Under the pieces are notes generated by a model that searched no databases, had not been told where the DNA came from, and was given only the letters and a program-made list of their open reading frames with translations. DNA of 48,017 nt from Acidobacteriota bacterium (GTDB lineage: Bacteria; Acidobacteriota; Terriglobia; Bryobacterales; Bryobacteraceae). Position numbers and translations under genes: made by a program. The stretch is taken from NCBI GenBank assembly GCA_016870915.1, contig VFZY01000019.1, positions 1-48,017 of the forward strand, in the 5' to 3' direction. Shown in pieces: positions 22,555 through 29,778 of this stretch; the stretch's first letter is position 1; each line of letters starts with the position of its first letter.

Positions 22555-22694
22555 CGGTTTGTCTCCCAGCGAAACGCGGGGTTTGGTGGAGCCGGGTCCT
22601 GGCGCCACCAGAGGCCGGCCGCGACAATCGCGGCGAGAATCAAGGGCAGCAGCCGCCAGACGATGCGGTGCGCCCGGCGGAGTGGTTGAATCAT
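22551..22694 (-). CDS. 47-residue single-pass membrane protein
   Basis: A short ORF: ATG at 22694, TGA at 22551-22553. It begins MIQPLRRAHRIVWRLLPLIL, continues with a hydrophobic stretch ending AAGLWW, then a polar tail ending RWETNR. The N-terminus is basic, so the tail would be periplasmic. Its start overlaps the stop of the 71-residue gene (ATGA) and its stop overlaps the likely TTG start of the ferric-reductase/Rieske gene. This double coupling is the main evidence that it is real. It may be an accessory subunit of the redox complex; no family is recognised. Confidence 0.65.
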   Translation of the reverse strand: MIQPLRRAHRIVWRLLPLILAAIVAAGLWWRQDPAPPNPAFRWETNR

Positions 22695-22906
22695 GGCCGC
22701 CGCACCCTATTCAGAAGAAGCGGCCACAGCGCGACGGCGCCGGGGATGATCGCGCAACGGAAGCCGAGGCTTGAGCCGCGCGCGGCCTGGTCCAGACGTT
22801 CCGCGCCGCGGCGGAAGGCGAACCAGAGGGCGAACACGATGCCGGCGGCGGCGTAGAGCGCCAGCAGCCACACCACCGAAGAGGCAATCTGGAGTGCGCT
22901 ATTCAC
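22691..22906 (-). CDS. 71-residue membrane protein, two predicted helices
   Basis: From a GTG at 22906 overlapping the SDR stop by eight bases, to a TGA shared with the next start. Helix 1 is VVWLLALYAAAGIVFALWFA. A loop with FRRGAERLDQAARGSSLGFR follows, and helix 2 is IIPGAVALWPLLL. The segment D-Q-A-A-R-G then G-F-R and P-G-x-x-A-L-W-P-L-L-L looks like a conserved pattern I have seen in small membrane proteins near Rieske/ferric-reductase genes, though I cannot name a family. Codon-tight coupling on both sides supports expression. Confidence 0.7.
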   Translation of the reverse strand: MNSALQIASSVVWLLALYAAAGIVFALWFAFRRGAERLDQAARGSSLGFRCAIIPGAVALWPLLLNRVRRP

Positions 22907-23710
22907 CGGACGACCATGCGACGCGGAACTCGGGGTAGAGGGTAAGGCCGCCGCAGGCGAAGATCGTCTGGCCGGTGATGTAGGAGGCCTCATCCGACGC
23001 CAGGAACGCGAAGACGTTGGCGATCTCTTCGGCCTGCGCCGCGCGGCCCATGGGGATGTGGCTTTCCACCTCACCGCGCGCCTTCGCGTTGTCGATCCAC
23101 GCCTTGTTGATGGGTGTTACGACGGCCCCCGGTCCCACGGCGTTGACGCGGATGCCGTGCGAGGCGTATTCCAGAGCGAGGGACTTGGTGAGATTCTCAA
23201 GGCCGCCCTTGCTCACCGAGTAGGGCAGGTACTTCGGTTTCGGAATGATCTCGTGGACGCTGGAGTTGTTGAGCACCACGCCGCCCTTGCCGCGTGCCAG
23301 AAAGTGGCGGATGGCTTCACGGGCGCAGAGAAAGGCGCCGCGCAGGTTGACGTCGAGCACGCGGTCGAAATCGCCCACCTCGACATCGTGGCTGGCCGCG
23401 GGCTTCTGGATGCCTGCATTGTTCACCAGAACGTCCACGGTTCCCAGTTCGGCCAGCACGGCCTGGACTGGAACATGCTTTGCACTTCGCCTTCCCGCGA
23501 AATGTCGGCCTGGACAGTCATGTGCCGGCAGCCTTGCAGCGGCGAGGCGTCGCGCACCATGCGCAGCGTCTCCGCCGCCATCTCGCCGCCGCCGCCACGA
23601 TAGTTGATGGCTACCGTGGCGCCATCGCGCGCCATCCTGACGGCGATGGCCTGGCCGATGCCCGATGAGGCGCCGGTGATGAGTGTGTTTCTGCCTTCGA
23701 GTCTTAGCAT
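22899..23710 (-). pseudogene. SDR-family oxidoreductase (glucose 1-dehydrogenase-like), frameshifted
   Basis: The N-terminus starts at the ATG at 23710 with AGGAG upstream and reads MLRLEGRNTLITGASSGIGQ, the Rossmann TGxxxGIG motif, up to EVQSMFQ. The reading then shifts, and another frame continues with AVLAELGTVDVLVNNAGIQK (NNAG), VVLNNSSVHE, YSVSKGG (catalytic Y-x3-K) and VNAVGPGAVVTP. The break is a 5-bp tandem duplication: on the plus strand CTGGACTGGA at 23463-23472. Removing one copy joins the two halves as MFQAVLAELG. The rest of the enzyme looks intact, so the lesion is recent or a sequencing error. It heads the Rieske/acyltransferase operon. Confidence 0.85.
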
Positions 23711-23771
23711 GGGGTGATCTCCTGGTCACGGAGAAGATCCCACGATACGGCGCGAGTATTCCCGCGGCGCT

Positions 23772-24647
23772 TCAGGCGCCCAGACGCAGAGTGTCGCGGA
23801 TGTAGGCGCGGGCGTGACGGGCGTTGGCGTCGGCTGTCACACCGGGTTCGGCCTCGCCTTCGAGTTCGGCGATGAGCCAGCCGCTCCATTGGGTGTCGCG
23901 CAGCGCCTGGGCCACGGTGTCCAGCCGGACGATGCCGGTGCCCAGCTTGCGGCGCTCGCGGCCGGTGCGGTCGCTGTAGTCCTTGATGTGCAGCGCGGCG
24001 ATGCGGCTGCTGTGTTCGCGAAGGAACGGCGCGGCGTCCAGGCCGATGCGCGCCGAGTGGCCGATGTCGATGAGCAGCCGGACGCGTTCGGCGGTGGTGT
24101 GGGCGAGCAGATGGCGGTATTCGGCCCAGTCATCCTCAGCCTCTTCGGTGTGATTGTGCACGGCGAGGGTGATGCCGGCGTCGCGGCAGATGCGGCCCAG
24201 GCGCTCGACCTCGGCTGCCTTGCGGTCGAAGGCGCGCAGGTGTTCTTCTTTCGTGGCGTTTTTGGCGGCCGCGGCACCACTCAGCATGAGGTGATCGCCG
24301 CCGAAGCTTCGCACGGCTGCCGCCACGCGTGCCACATCGGCTCGCGACTTTTCGTAGGTTTCGGGCTGCGGGAACCGCACGCCCATGTGCAGACCGGCGA
24401 GCCGCAAGCCGCGCCGGGCCAGTTCGTCGCGTGTCCGCGACGGATCGTTGAATGAGGCTTCGAGGCAGATGTAGTTGCATTCGAAGCCGTCATAGCCCGC
24501 GGCCTTGATCTGATCGAGAATCGCGTCGAGCGCGGCACGATCGCGAGACGGCAGGGCGTAGGTGCGCGACTGGCATCCTATGTGAGGAATGGCCGGGGCG
24601 CCGTGAGCGGCCATGCCGGCCACGGCGAGGAAATCGCGCCGCCGCAT
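23772..24647 (-). CDS. Tat-exported sugar phosphate isomerase/epimerase-like TIM barrel
   Basis: 291 residues from the ATG at 24647, whose codon overlaps the upstream stop (TGATG); the longer frame is a shadow. MRRRDFLAVAGMAAHG is a twin-arginine signal. The xylose-isomerase-like barrel shows IKAAGYDGFECN, LRLAGLHMGV, ITLAVHNHTEEAE (metal-ligand region), VRLLIDIGHSARIG and IAALHIKDYSD, ending in WSGWLIAELEGEAEPG, all typical of AP_endonuc_2-type isomerases and epimerases. The substrate is probably a periplasmic sugar derivative, by inference. It is co-transcribed with the class V aminotransferase upstream. Confidence 0.88.
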   Translation of the reverse strand: MRRRDFLAVAGMAAHGAPAIPHIGCQSRTYALPSRDRAALDAILDQIKAAGYDGFECNYICLEASFNDPSRTRDELARRGLRLAGLHMGVRFPQPETYEKSRADVARVAAAVRSFGGDHLMLSGAAAAKNATKEEHLRAFDRKAAEVERLGRICRDAGITLAVHNHTEEAEDDWAEYRHLLAHTTAERVRLLIDIGHSARIGLDAAPFLREHSSRIAALHIKDYSDRTGRERRKLGTGIVRLDTVAQALRDTQWSGWLIAELEGEAEPGVTADANARHARAYIRDTLRLGA

Positions 24648-25900
24648 CAGCCGAGCACCTCGCGCATGGTCCTGAAGAAGAGGTCGATGTCGGAGGGCCG
24701 CGTGTGAATGTGCGAAGAGAGGCGCATCACGGGACCCTCGGTGCACCAGATGCGGCGCTTGCGCGCTTCCGCCCACAGCTTCTTCAGGTCGGGCTTGTTG
24801 ATGCGAAAAGCCACCAGGCATGCGTAGAGCCTGTGATCCTGGCTTGAGAGCGGTTCAAGATAGGGGATCTCGGCCACGCGCGCATACACGCTTCGCGCCA
24901 GTTGATGGATGCGTTCAAAGATGCGCTGAGGGCCAATCTCCTTGTGGAAGCGCAGGCCCGCCATCATGCCTTCAAAAATGGCCCGGTTGTTGGTGCCCAC
25001 CATCTGGAAGCGCGCCGCGCGAAGCTCCTTCTTGTTGTTCCAGGCGCCGGTGACGGTGTTCGCCCACAGATTGTCCTGCACCTCATCGCGGGCGTAGAGA
25101 AGACCGCAACCGGCGGGAGCGAAGAGCCACTTGTGCGGGCTGCCGGCGAAGTAGTCGCAGTGCATCTCGCCGATGTTGAGCGCCATCTGACCGTTCATGT
25201 GCGCGCCGTCGACGGCTGTGATGACGCCCTTCGAGCGGGCGAAATCGCAGATCTCGCGCACGGGCATGATGACACCGCTCTGGCTGAGCATGCCGCTGAA
25301 GAAGAGAACGCGGGTGGAGGGCCCGATGGCCGAGGTCATGACGTCGGCCAGTTGGCCGGAATCCTTGGGCGGGAAGGGGATCTTCACTTCGCGCACCTTG
25401 ATTCCGTAGCGCTCCGCTTTCTGATACCACGGGCTGCGGCCGCTGGGATGCTCCTGGTCCGTCATGACCACTTCGTCGCCGGGTTTCAGGTCGATGCCGG
25501 CGGCGATGGTGCTGAGCGCCTCCGTGGCGTTGTGGAGGAAGGCCAGTTCCTCTTTCTTGCAGCCGAGATACTCGGCGAATTCGGCGCGCTCGGCATCGAG
25601 CGTCTCGTAACCCCAGCGCGGATACTCGTGGTTTGGCATCAGCAGCCCGGCGGACCGGTTCACGTAGTCGACCATGGCGTTGATGACGGGCCGGGGCGTG
25701 ATGCCGAGGGTCCCGTTGTTGAGGAAGACGCGTTCTTCCGGCAGCAGGAACTGCTCATCGCGGATCCGGCGCCAGTACTTTTCCTGGTTCTGGCGGAACA
25801 GCGTTTCATCGGGCAGCGCAGCGGCTTTCAACTTCTGCAACGTGGGCAGCCCGAGCGCGGCCGCCATCAGGCCGCGTTCCATCGCCTGGCGTCTGTTCAT
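24647..25900 (-). CDS. Tat-exported class V aminotransferase (isopenicillin-N-epimerase-like), second copy
   Basis: 417 residues from the ATG at 25900, preceded by GGAGGTGA at good spacing. MNRRQAMERGLMAAALG is a twin-arginine type leader. The PLP fold is visible: FLNNGTLGITPRPV, LAFLHNATEALSTIAAG, VVMTDQEHPSGRSPW, VITAVDGAHMNGQM (cofactor aspartate) and FAGSPHKWLFAPAGCGLLY with K257 as expected PLP lysine. It belongs to the same broad family as the gene at 13617 but is clearly diverged from it. Its substrate is unknown; an exported barrel isomerase is encoded directly downstream. It is divergent from a cytochrome-PQQ protein with 36 bp between. Confidence 0.88.
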   Translation of the reverse strand: MNRRQAMERGLMAAALGLPTLQKLKAAALPDETLFRQNQEKYWRRIRDEQFLLPEERVFLNNGTLGITPRPVINAMVDYVNRSAGLLMPNHEYPRWGYETLDAERAEFAEYLGCKKEELAFLHNATEALSTIAAGIDLKPGDEVVMTDQEHPSGRSPWYQKAERYGIKVREVKIPFPPKDSGQLADVMTSAIGPSTRVLFFSGMLSQSGVIMPVREICDFARSKGVITAVDGAHMNGQMALNIGEMHCDYFAGSPHKWLFAPAGCGLLYARDEVQDNLWANTVTGAWNNKKELRAARFQMVGTNNRAIFEGMMAGLRFHKEIGPQRIFERIHQLARSVYARVAEIPYLEPLSSQDHRLYACLVAFRINKPDLKKLWAEARKRRIWCTEGPVMRLSSHIHTRPSDIDLFFRTMREVLG

Positions 25901-25936
25901 GTGAGGGTCACCTCCAAACCGGGTATCCTTTCAATC

Positions 25937-27727
25937 ATGCCCCACGCCCGGCTTTGGATGCCACTGGTGCTCGCGTGTGCTCTGGCGGCGGCTCCGCCGC
26001 CCGATGGCGCGGCGATCTTCGGCAAGCAATGCGCGGTCTGCCACAAGGAGCCGCCGGTGAATCGCGCGCCGCTGCCGGAGGCGCTGCAAAGGCTGCCGAA
26101 GGAAGCGATTCTGCAGTCGCTTGCGGGCGGCAGCATGAAAGCCCAGGGCGATGCGTTGACGGCCGAGGAGCGCGATGCGGTGGCCAGCTTTCTGGCAGCC
26201 AAACCGGCGAAGGCCGAAGCGGCCGATGCCGTCCGCTGCGCCCAACCGTCGCCCGAGTTCCGCAATCTCAACGGCTGGAACGGCTGGAGCATCGGTGAAA
26301 CCAACGCCCGCCAGGTGACGGCCGCGCAGGCCGGGTTCGGCGCAAAGGATCTGGGGCTCTTGAAGCTGAAGTGGGCGTTCGGATTTCCGGGCGCCAATGC
26401 GGCCTTCGGCCAGCCCACGGTGGTGGACGGGCGGCTGTTTGTGGGCAGCGCGAACGGCACGCTGTATTCGCTGGAGGCGTCGTCGGGGTGTGTCTATTGG
26501 ACGTTCAAGGCGCCGGGGACCGTGCGTTCCGCGGTGACCGTGGGGCGCGCCGGGGGTTTGGCCATCGCCTACTTCGGCGACGTGGCCGCGAACGTCTACG
26601 CGGTGAATGCCAGAACGGGTGAACTGGTGTGGAAGGCCAAGACGGACGAGCATCCGGTGGCCCGCGTGACCGGAGCGCCGCGCCTGGAAGGGGGCCGCCT
26701 CTATGTCCCGGTATCGTCGGTGGAAGAGGTGCCGCCCGCCAATCCGAAGTATGGCTGCTGCACCTTTCGCGGCAGCGTGGTGGCCTATGAGGCAGCCACG
26801 GGGAAGCAGATCTGGAAGACGTACTCCATTCCCGACCCGGCGCGGCCCACGCGGGTGAATGCGGCGGGCACTCAGTTGCATGGCCCGGCGGGCGGGGCGA
26901 TCTGGACATCGCCCACCATCGACCGCAAGAACAAGGTGCTCTACGTGGGCACCGGCAACAGTTACGCCGACCCGGCCGCGCGCACCACCGACGCGGTGCT
27001 GGCCATTGAACTTGAGACTGGGTCCGTGCTCTGGTCAAAGCAGTTGACGCCGGGCGATGGCTGGAACTTTTCCTGCTCGAATCCGAACAAATCGAACTGT
27101 CCGGAGGAGCGTGGGGAGGATTTTGACATTGGCGCCTCGCCGGTGCTGGCGGAGTTGGGGGGCGGGAAGCGGCTTCTGCTGGTGGGGCAGAAATCGGGTG
27201 TGGTCTACGGGCTGGACCCGGAGCGGCGCGGCGAGATGGTGTGGCAGACGCGGGTGGGGAAGGGAAGTGCGCTGGGTGGGGTGATGTGGGGCATGGCTGC
27301 CGGGCGCGACGCGCTGTTCGTGCCGGTATCGGATGTGAACAAGGGCAAGCCGGATGAAGTGGGCGGGCTTGCCGCGCTGCGGATCGCGACCGGCGAGAAG
27401 CTGTGGCATGCGGCGCCACGGAGGCCGGAATGCATGGGTAAGTTCGGGTGCACGGCGGCCCAGATGGCGCCGGCAACCTTGCTGGATTCGGCGGTGCTTT
27501 CGGGTGCGATGGACGGAACACTTCGGGCGTACGATGCGGCCACGGGCGAGGTGATCTGGGAGTTTGCGACGAACCGCGAGTTCGAGACGGTGAATGGCGT
27601 GAAGGCGAAAGGCGGGTCGCTGAACGGCGCCGGCGCCACGGCGGCGGGCGGCATGCTGTTCATGCTTTCCGGCTATGGCGTGTTGGGCGGCATGGCCGGC
27701 AATGTGCTGCTGGCGTTTGGGCGTTAG
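25937..27727 (+). CDS. Cytochrome c / PQQ beta-propeller fusion (polyvinyl-alcohol-dehydrogenase-like)
   Basis: 596 residues from the ATG at 25937; the frame is open for a kilobase upstream, but that part is antisense to the aminotransferase. MPHARLWMPLVLACALAAA is a signal peptide. A small cytochrome c domain follows with CAVCH at 32-36 and a methionine-containing segment (GGSMKAQGDAL). The propeller from about 100 to the end has blades such as FVGSANGTLYSLEASSG, VYAVNARTGELVWKAKTD, VVAYEAATGKQIWKTY and LRAYDAATGEVIWEF. NPKYGCCTFRGSVVAYE holds a vicinal cysteine pair; vicinal cysteines are a known quinoprotein feature. It probably oxidises an alcohol in the periplasm and passes electrons to its own haem. 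Confidence 0.9.
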   Translation: MPHARLWMPLVLACALAAAPPPDGAAIFGKQCAVCHKEPPVNRAPLPEALQRLPKEAILQSLAGGSMKAQGDALTAEERDAVASFLAAKPAKAEAADAVRCAQPSPEFRNLNGWNGWSIGETNARQVTAAQAGFGAKDLGLLKLKWAFGFPGANAAFGQPTVVDGRLFVGSANGTLYSLEASSGCVYWTFKAPGTVRSAVTVGRAGGLAIAYFGDVAANVYAVNARTGELVWKAKTDEHPVARVTGAPRLEGGRLYVPVSSVEEVPPANPKYGCCTFRGSVVAYEAATGKQIWKTYSIPDPARPTRVNAAGTQLHGPAGGAIWTSPTIDRKNKVLYVGTGNSYADPAARTTDAVLAIELETGSVLWSKQLTPGDGWNFSCSNPNKSNCPEERGEDFDIGASPVLAELGGGKRLLLVGQKSGVVYGLDPERRGEMVWQTRVGKGSALGGVMWGMAAGRDALFVPVSDVNKGKPDEVGGLAALRIATGEKLWHAAPRRPECMGKFGCTAAQMAPATLLDSAVLSGAMDGTLRAYDAATGEVIWEFATNREFETVNGVKAKGGSLNGAGATAAGGMLFMLSGYGVLGGMAGNVLLAFGR

Positions 27728-28911
27728 GAGGGTGTGAAGAGGCGGACGAGACGGTCCGCCACGCGATCCTCATTGAAGCGGCGCGCGGCGGCGCGGGCTT
27801 TGCGGCTGGCCTCGCGATAGGCGGAATCGGAGTCCCAGAGCCGCAGGATCTGGTCCACCCATGGGCGTGCGGCGGCTTCGTCCACGGGCTTGTCCTGTTC
27901 GAGAGTGAGGTCCGGTGGCAGGGGGACGACGATGCCGCCGCGGCCGACGGTTTCAGGCAGGCCGCCGCGATCGCTGACGAGGGGCGGGATGCCGTTGATC
28001 ATCGCCTCGGCGGCCACGCGTCCGGCGGCCTCTTCAAGCGAGGGCACCAGCAGGATGCGGGTTTGCGCGAAGATGTCGCGCGGGAGGGGAACACAGTTCA
28101 GCACGTGCAGGTTGGAGTTCCTGTGCAGGTCGAGCTTTCCGAGATGACCACAGAGGACCACCGTGCCGGCTGTGGCCCGCCCTTCCACCAGCAGGAGGGG
28201 GATATCGGGGCGTTCGTGTCCAAGGATGGCGGCGATCCGCGCGACGACGGCGGCGCCTTTGGCGTAGCTGGGGTTCACCATGGTGAGATACGGCCGTGGA
28301 CCGGGCGGGGCGAGAACGTCCTGTGTGATCAGGGGATTCCGGATGACCGTGGTGCGAAGCCCGAACCGTTCAGCATAGAGATCGCGGAGATAGCGGGATG
28401 GCACATAGGTGGCTCGGACGGGATCAAAGACGGTGCGGTCGTGGTAGTGAATGGAAAACAGGCCGAAGGTGACGGCCACATTGTGATCAAGAAGCATGCG
28501 CATGCGGGCGCGGTCCGGGGCGCTTTGGCCATACACAAGGGCATGGTGGGGGCGGAAGCGGCGCAGTTCGCGTGCAAGCAGGGCGTCGAAGACGGAGTTC
28601 GCGATTTCCGTGGCCCGCTTGACGGTGACATCACCCACGTTGAGAATGGCGAACGAGACGCCACGGCGCTTGAATCGCCAGACGTTGGAATTGGCGCGGG
28701 GGCGGACGCCTAATTCGTCAAGCGTGCCTGCCGCTGAAGCGCCAGCGTATTGTTCGGACGCGGTTGTGCCAACGAACAGCACCTCAAAGCCGCGTCTTGC
28801 GAGAAGCTCCCCCGCTGACGTCATGTCGCGTGCGGCGCCATTGGCCGGGTCGTGCGGGAACTGGGGGATCATGATCAGGAGCCGGGGTTGCGTCGGTCTC
28901 ATCTGCGCCAT
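27724..28911 (-). CDS. GT4-type glycosyltransferase
   Basis: 395 residues from the ATG at 28911 (MAQMRPTQPRLLIMIPQFPH); an ATG at 28902 is equally plausible and would suit a leaderless transcript. The GT-B fold is visible: an N-terminal Rossmann domain with GAARDMTSAGELLARRGFEVL and a C-terminal nucleotide-binding domain with PYLTMVNPSYAKGAAVVARI and LLVPSLEEAAGRVAAEAMINGIPPLV. The last is the family-4 E-x7-E motif region, with glutamates flanking AAGRVAAE. The acceptor is unknown. It ends 4 bp inside the cytochrome-PQQ gene on the other strand, and its start is only 10 bp from the divergent CYCYC gene. Confidence 0.85.
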   Translation of the reverse strand: MAQMRPTQPRLLIMIPQFPHDPANGAARDMTSAGELLARRGFEVLFVGTTASEQYAGASAAGTLDELGVRPRANSNVWRFKRRGVSFAILNVGDVTVKRATEIANSVFDALLARELRRFRPHHALVYGQSAPDRARMRMLLDHNVAVTFGLFSIHYHDRTVFDPVRATYVPSRYLRDLYAERFGLRTTVIRNPLITQDVLAPPGPRPYLTMVNPSYAKGAAVVARIAAILGHERPDIPLLLVEGRATAGTVVLCGHLGKLDLHRNSNLHVLNCVPLPRDIFAQTRILLVPSLEEAAGRVAAEAMINGIPPLVSDRGGLPETVGRGGIVVPLPPDLTLEQDKPVDEAAARPWVDQILRLWDSDSAYREASRKARAAARRFNEDRVADRLVRLFTPS

Positions 28912-28916
28912 AATAG
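28888..28916 (+). promoter_or_regulatory. Candidate promoter of the CYCYC selenoprotein gene
   Basis: TTGCGT at 28888-28893, a 17-bp spacer and TAATAG at 28911-28916. The ATG at 28922 follows after five bases, so transcription would start at or beside the first codon (leaderless). The same A/T core reads TATTAT on the minus strand just before the glycosyltransferase start. Confidence 0.35.
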
Positions 28917-28921
28917 CCTGT

Positions 28922-29359
28922 ATGCGAACGCTGCTCACCTGGCTTGCGTTGACGGGCGCTGGGGTGATGGCCTGCTGGTACATCCCGGATGCTGAGGGCG
29001 TTGCCGCGCAATCGGCCGCGCAGAACGACGTGCCGCCGTATCACGTCTCGGAGGCATCGGCGAAACCGTTCCCGCGGCTGTTGGCTCCGGAGACGTTCCA
29101 GAATCCCGTGGTGCGCAAGGTGTACCAGATCGCGGCCACCATTCCGGGCGTTTTGGCGCAGCAGCCATGTTACTGTTACTGCAACCGCGCGGGCCACAAG
29201 GGGCTGCTGGATTGCCACCGGGATGCGCACTCAGCGGGTTGAATGATCTGCATCAAGGAGGTTCTCCTTGCCGATCGCCTGCACCGCCAGCAAAAGACCC
29301 CGGCACAGATCCGCCGCGCGATCATCGCCGGTGAGTGGAAGAGCGTGGACGTGCGCTAG
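28922..29359 (+). CDS. CYCYC (PCYCGC-type) lipoprotein, candidate selenoprotein with UGA at codon 107
   Basis: The reading frame runs from the ATG at 28922 to a TAG at 29357-29359 with a single in-frame TGA at 29240-29242 (codon 107), giving 145 residues if read through. The N-terminus MRTLLTWLALTGAGVMAC is a lipoprotein-like leader. QPCYCYCNRAGHKGLLDCHR (CYCYC 83-87, C98) is the PCYCGC-family core, probably metal-binding. After H103-S-A-G the UGA stands where the family has a cysteine, followed by M-I-C110, making UxxC instead of CxxC. The next 35 residues (IKEVLLADRL, KTPAQIRRAIIAGEW) keep the family pattern, so the frame is under selection beyond the UGA. A hairpin follows at 29254-29270. 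The alternative is a TGC to TGA nonsense mutation. Confidence 0.7.
29254..29270 (+). promoter_or_regulatory. SECIS-like hairpin downstream of the in-frame UGA
   Basis: CAAGGAG-GTT-CTCCTTG forms a perfect 7-bp stem with a GUU loop; opened by one pair it has a GGUUC apex. The loop begins 18 nt after the UGA. In E. coli fdhF, as I recall it, the GGUC apical loop of the SelB-binding stem also starts 18 nt after its UGA. A G-U apex and this distance are the main features of bacterial SECIS elements. Confidence 0.6.
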
Positions 29360-29763
29360 GCGGGAAGCGCGCCCAATTGCGCCATCAGGCCCAGGAAGTC
29401 CGCCTGGCTCCAGCGTTCGACGCACTTGCCGCCGGCGAAACGGAGGATGGTGATGCCGGGCAGCACGATGGCGCGGCCGGTGGCGGGGATGCCCTGGAAG
29501 GCTCCCTGTTGCGTGGCGTGCATTTCAAAGCGGCACACCACTTTGTCTTCCGCTTCCAGGGTGTCCAGCACCCTGACGCGCGCATCGGGAAACGCCTGCC
29601 AGATTGCCGCGTAGAAGGCAGCGATGTTGGCCTTGCCCGGGCCCACGCCCTGATAGCCGTGCAGGATGGCTTCGTCCGCGTAGAGGTCCAGATAGCGATC
29701 GCGGGAGGCGGGGTCCGAGAAGTGTCCCAGGGCGGTGTTCAGGATCTCGAGATTTCCTTGCAT
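29356..29763 (-). CDS. SnoaL-like/NTF2-fold polyketide-cyclase-type protein
   Basis: 135 residues from the ATG at 29763. It has the cone-shaped NTF2 pattern: YLDLYADEAILHGYQGVGPG, IAAFYAAIWQAFPDARVRV, DKVVCRFEMHATQQGAFQGI, GITILRFAGGKCVERWSQAD. This is close to SnoaL-like ester cyclases, a family including aldol cyclases and many small proteins of unknown role. A real substrate cannot be given. It lies downstream of pilC on the same strand, and its stop codon shares the palindrome CTAG with the stop of the read-through CYCYC gene. Confidence 0.85.
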   Translation of the reverse strand: MQGNLEILNTALGHFSDPASRDRYLDLYADEAILHGYQGVGPGKANIAAFYAAIWQAFPDARVRVLDTLEAEDKVVCRFEMHATQQGAFQGIPATGRAIVLPGITILRFAGGKCVERWSQADFLGLMAQLGALPA

Positions 29764-29778
29764 ACCGCACCAGTGTAC

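Noticed and set aside
24902-25936. A 345-codon N-terminal extension of the cytochrome-PQQ gene
   Set aside because: Antisense of the class V aminotransferase; the signal peptide begins at 25937.
29243-29359. ATG right after the UGA as a restart, giving a separate 38-residue protein
   Set aside because: The downstream part alone is only the tail of the CYCYC family; a separate gene would not explain the continuous family pattern or the SECIS-like hairpin. It is not fully excluded.
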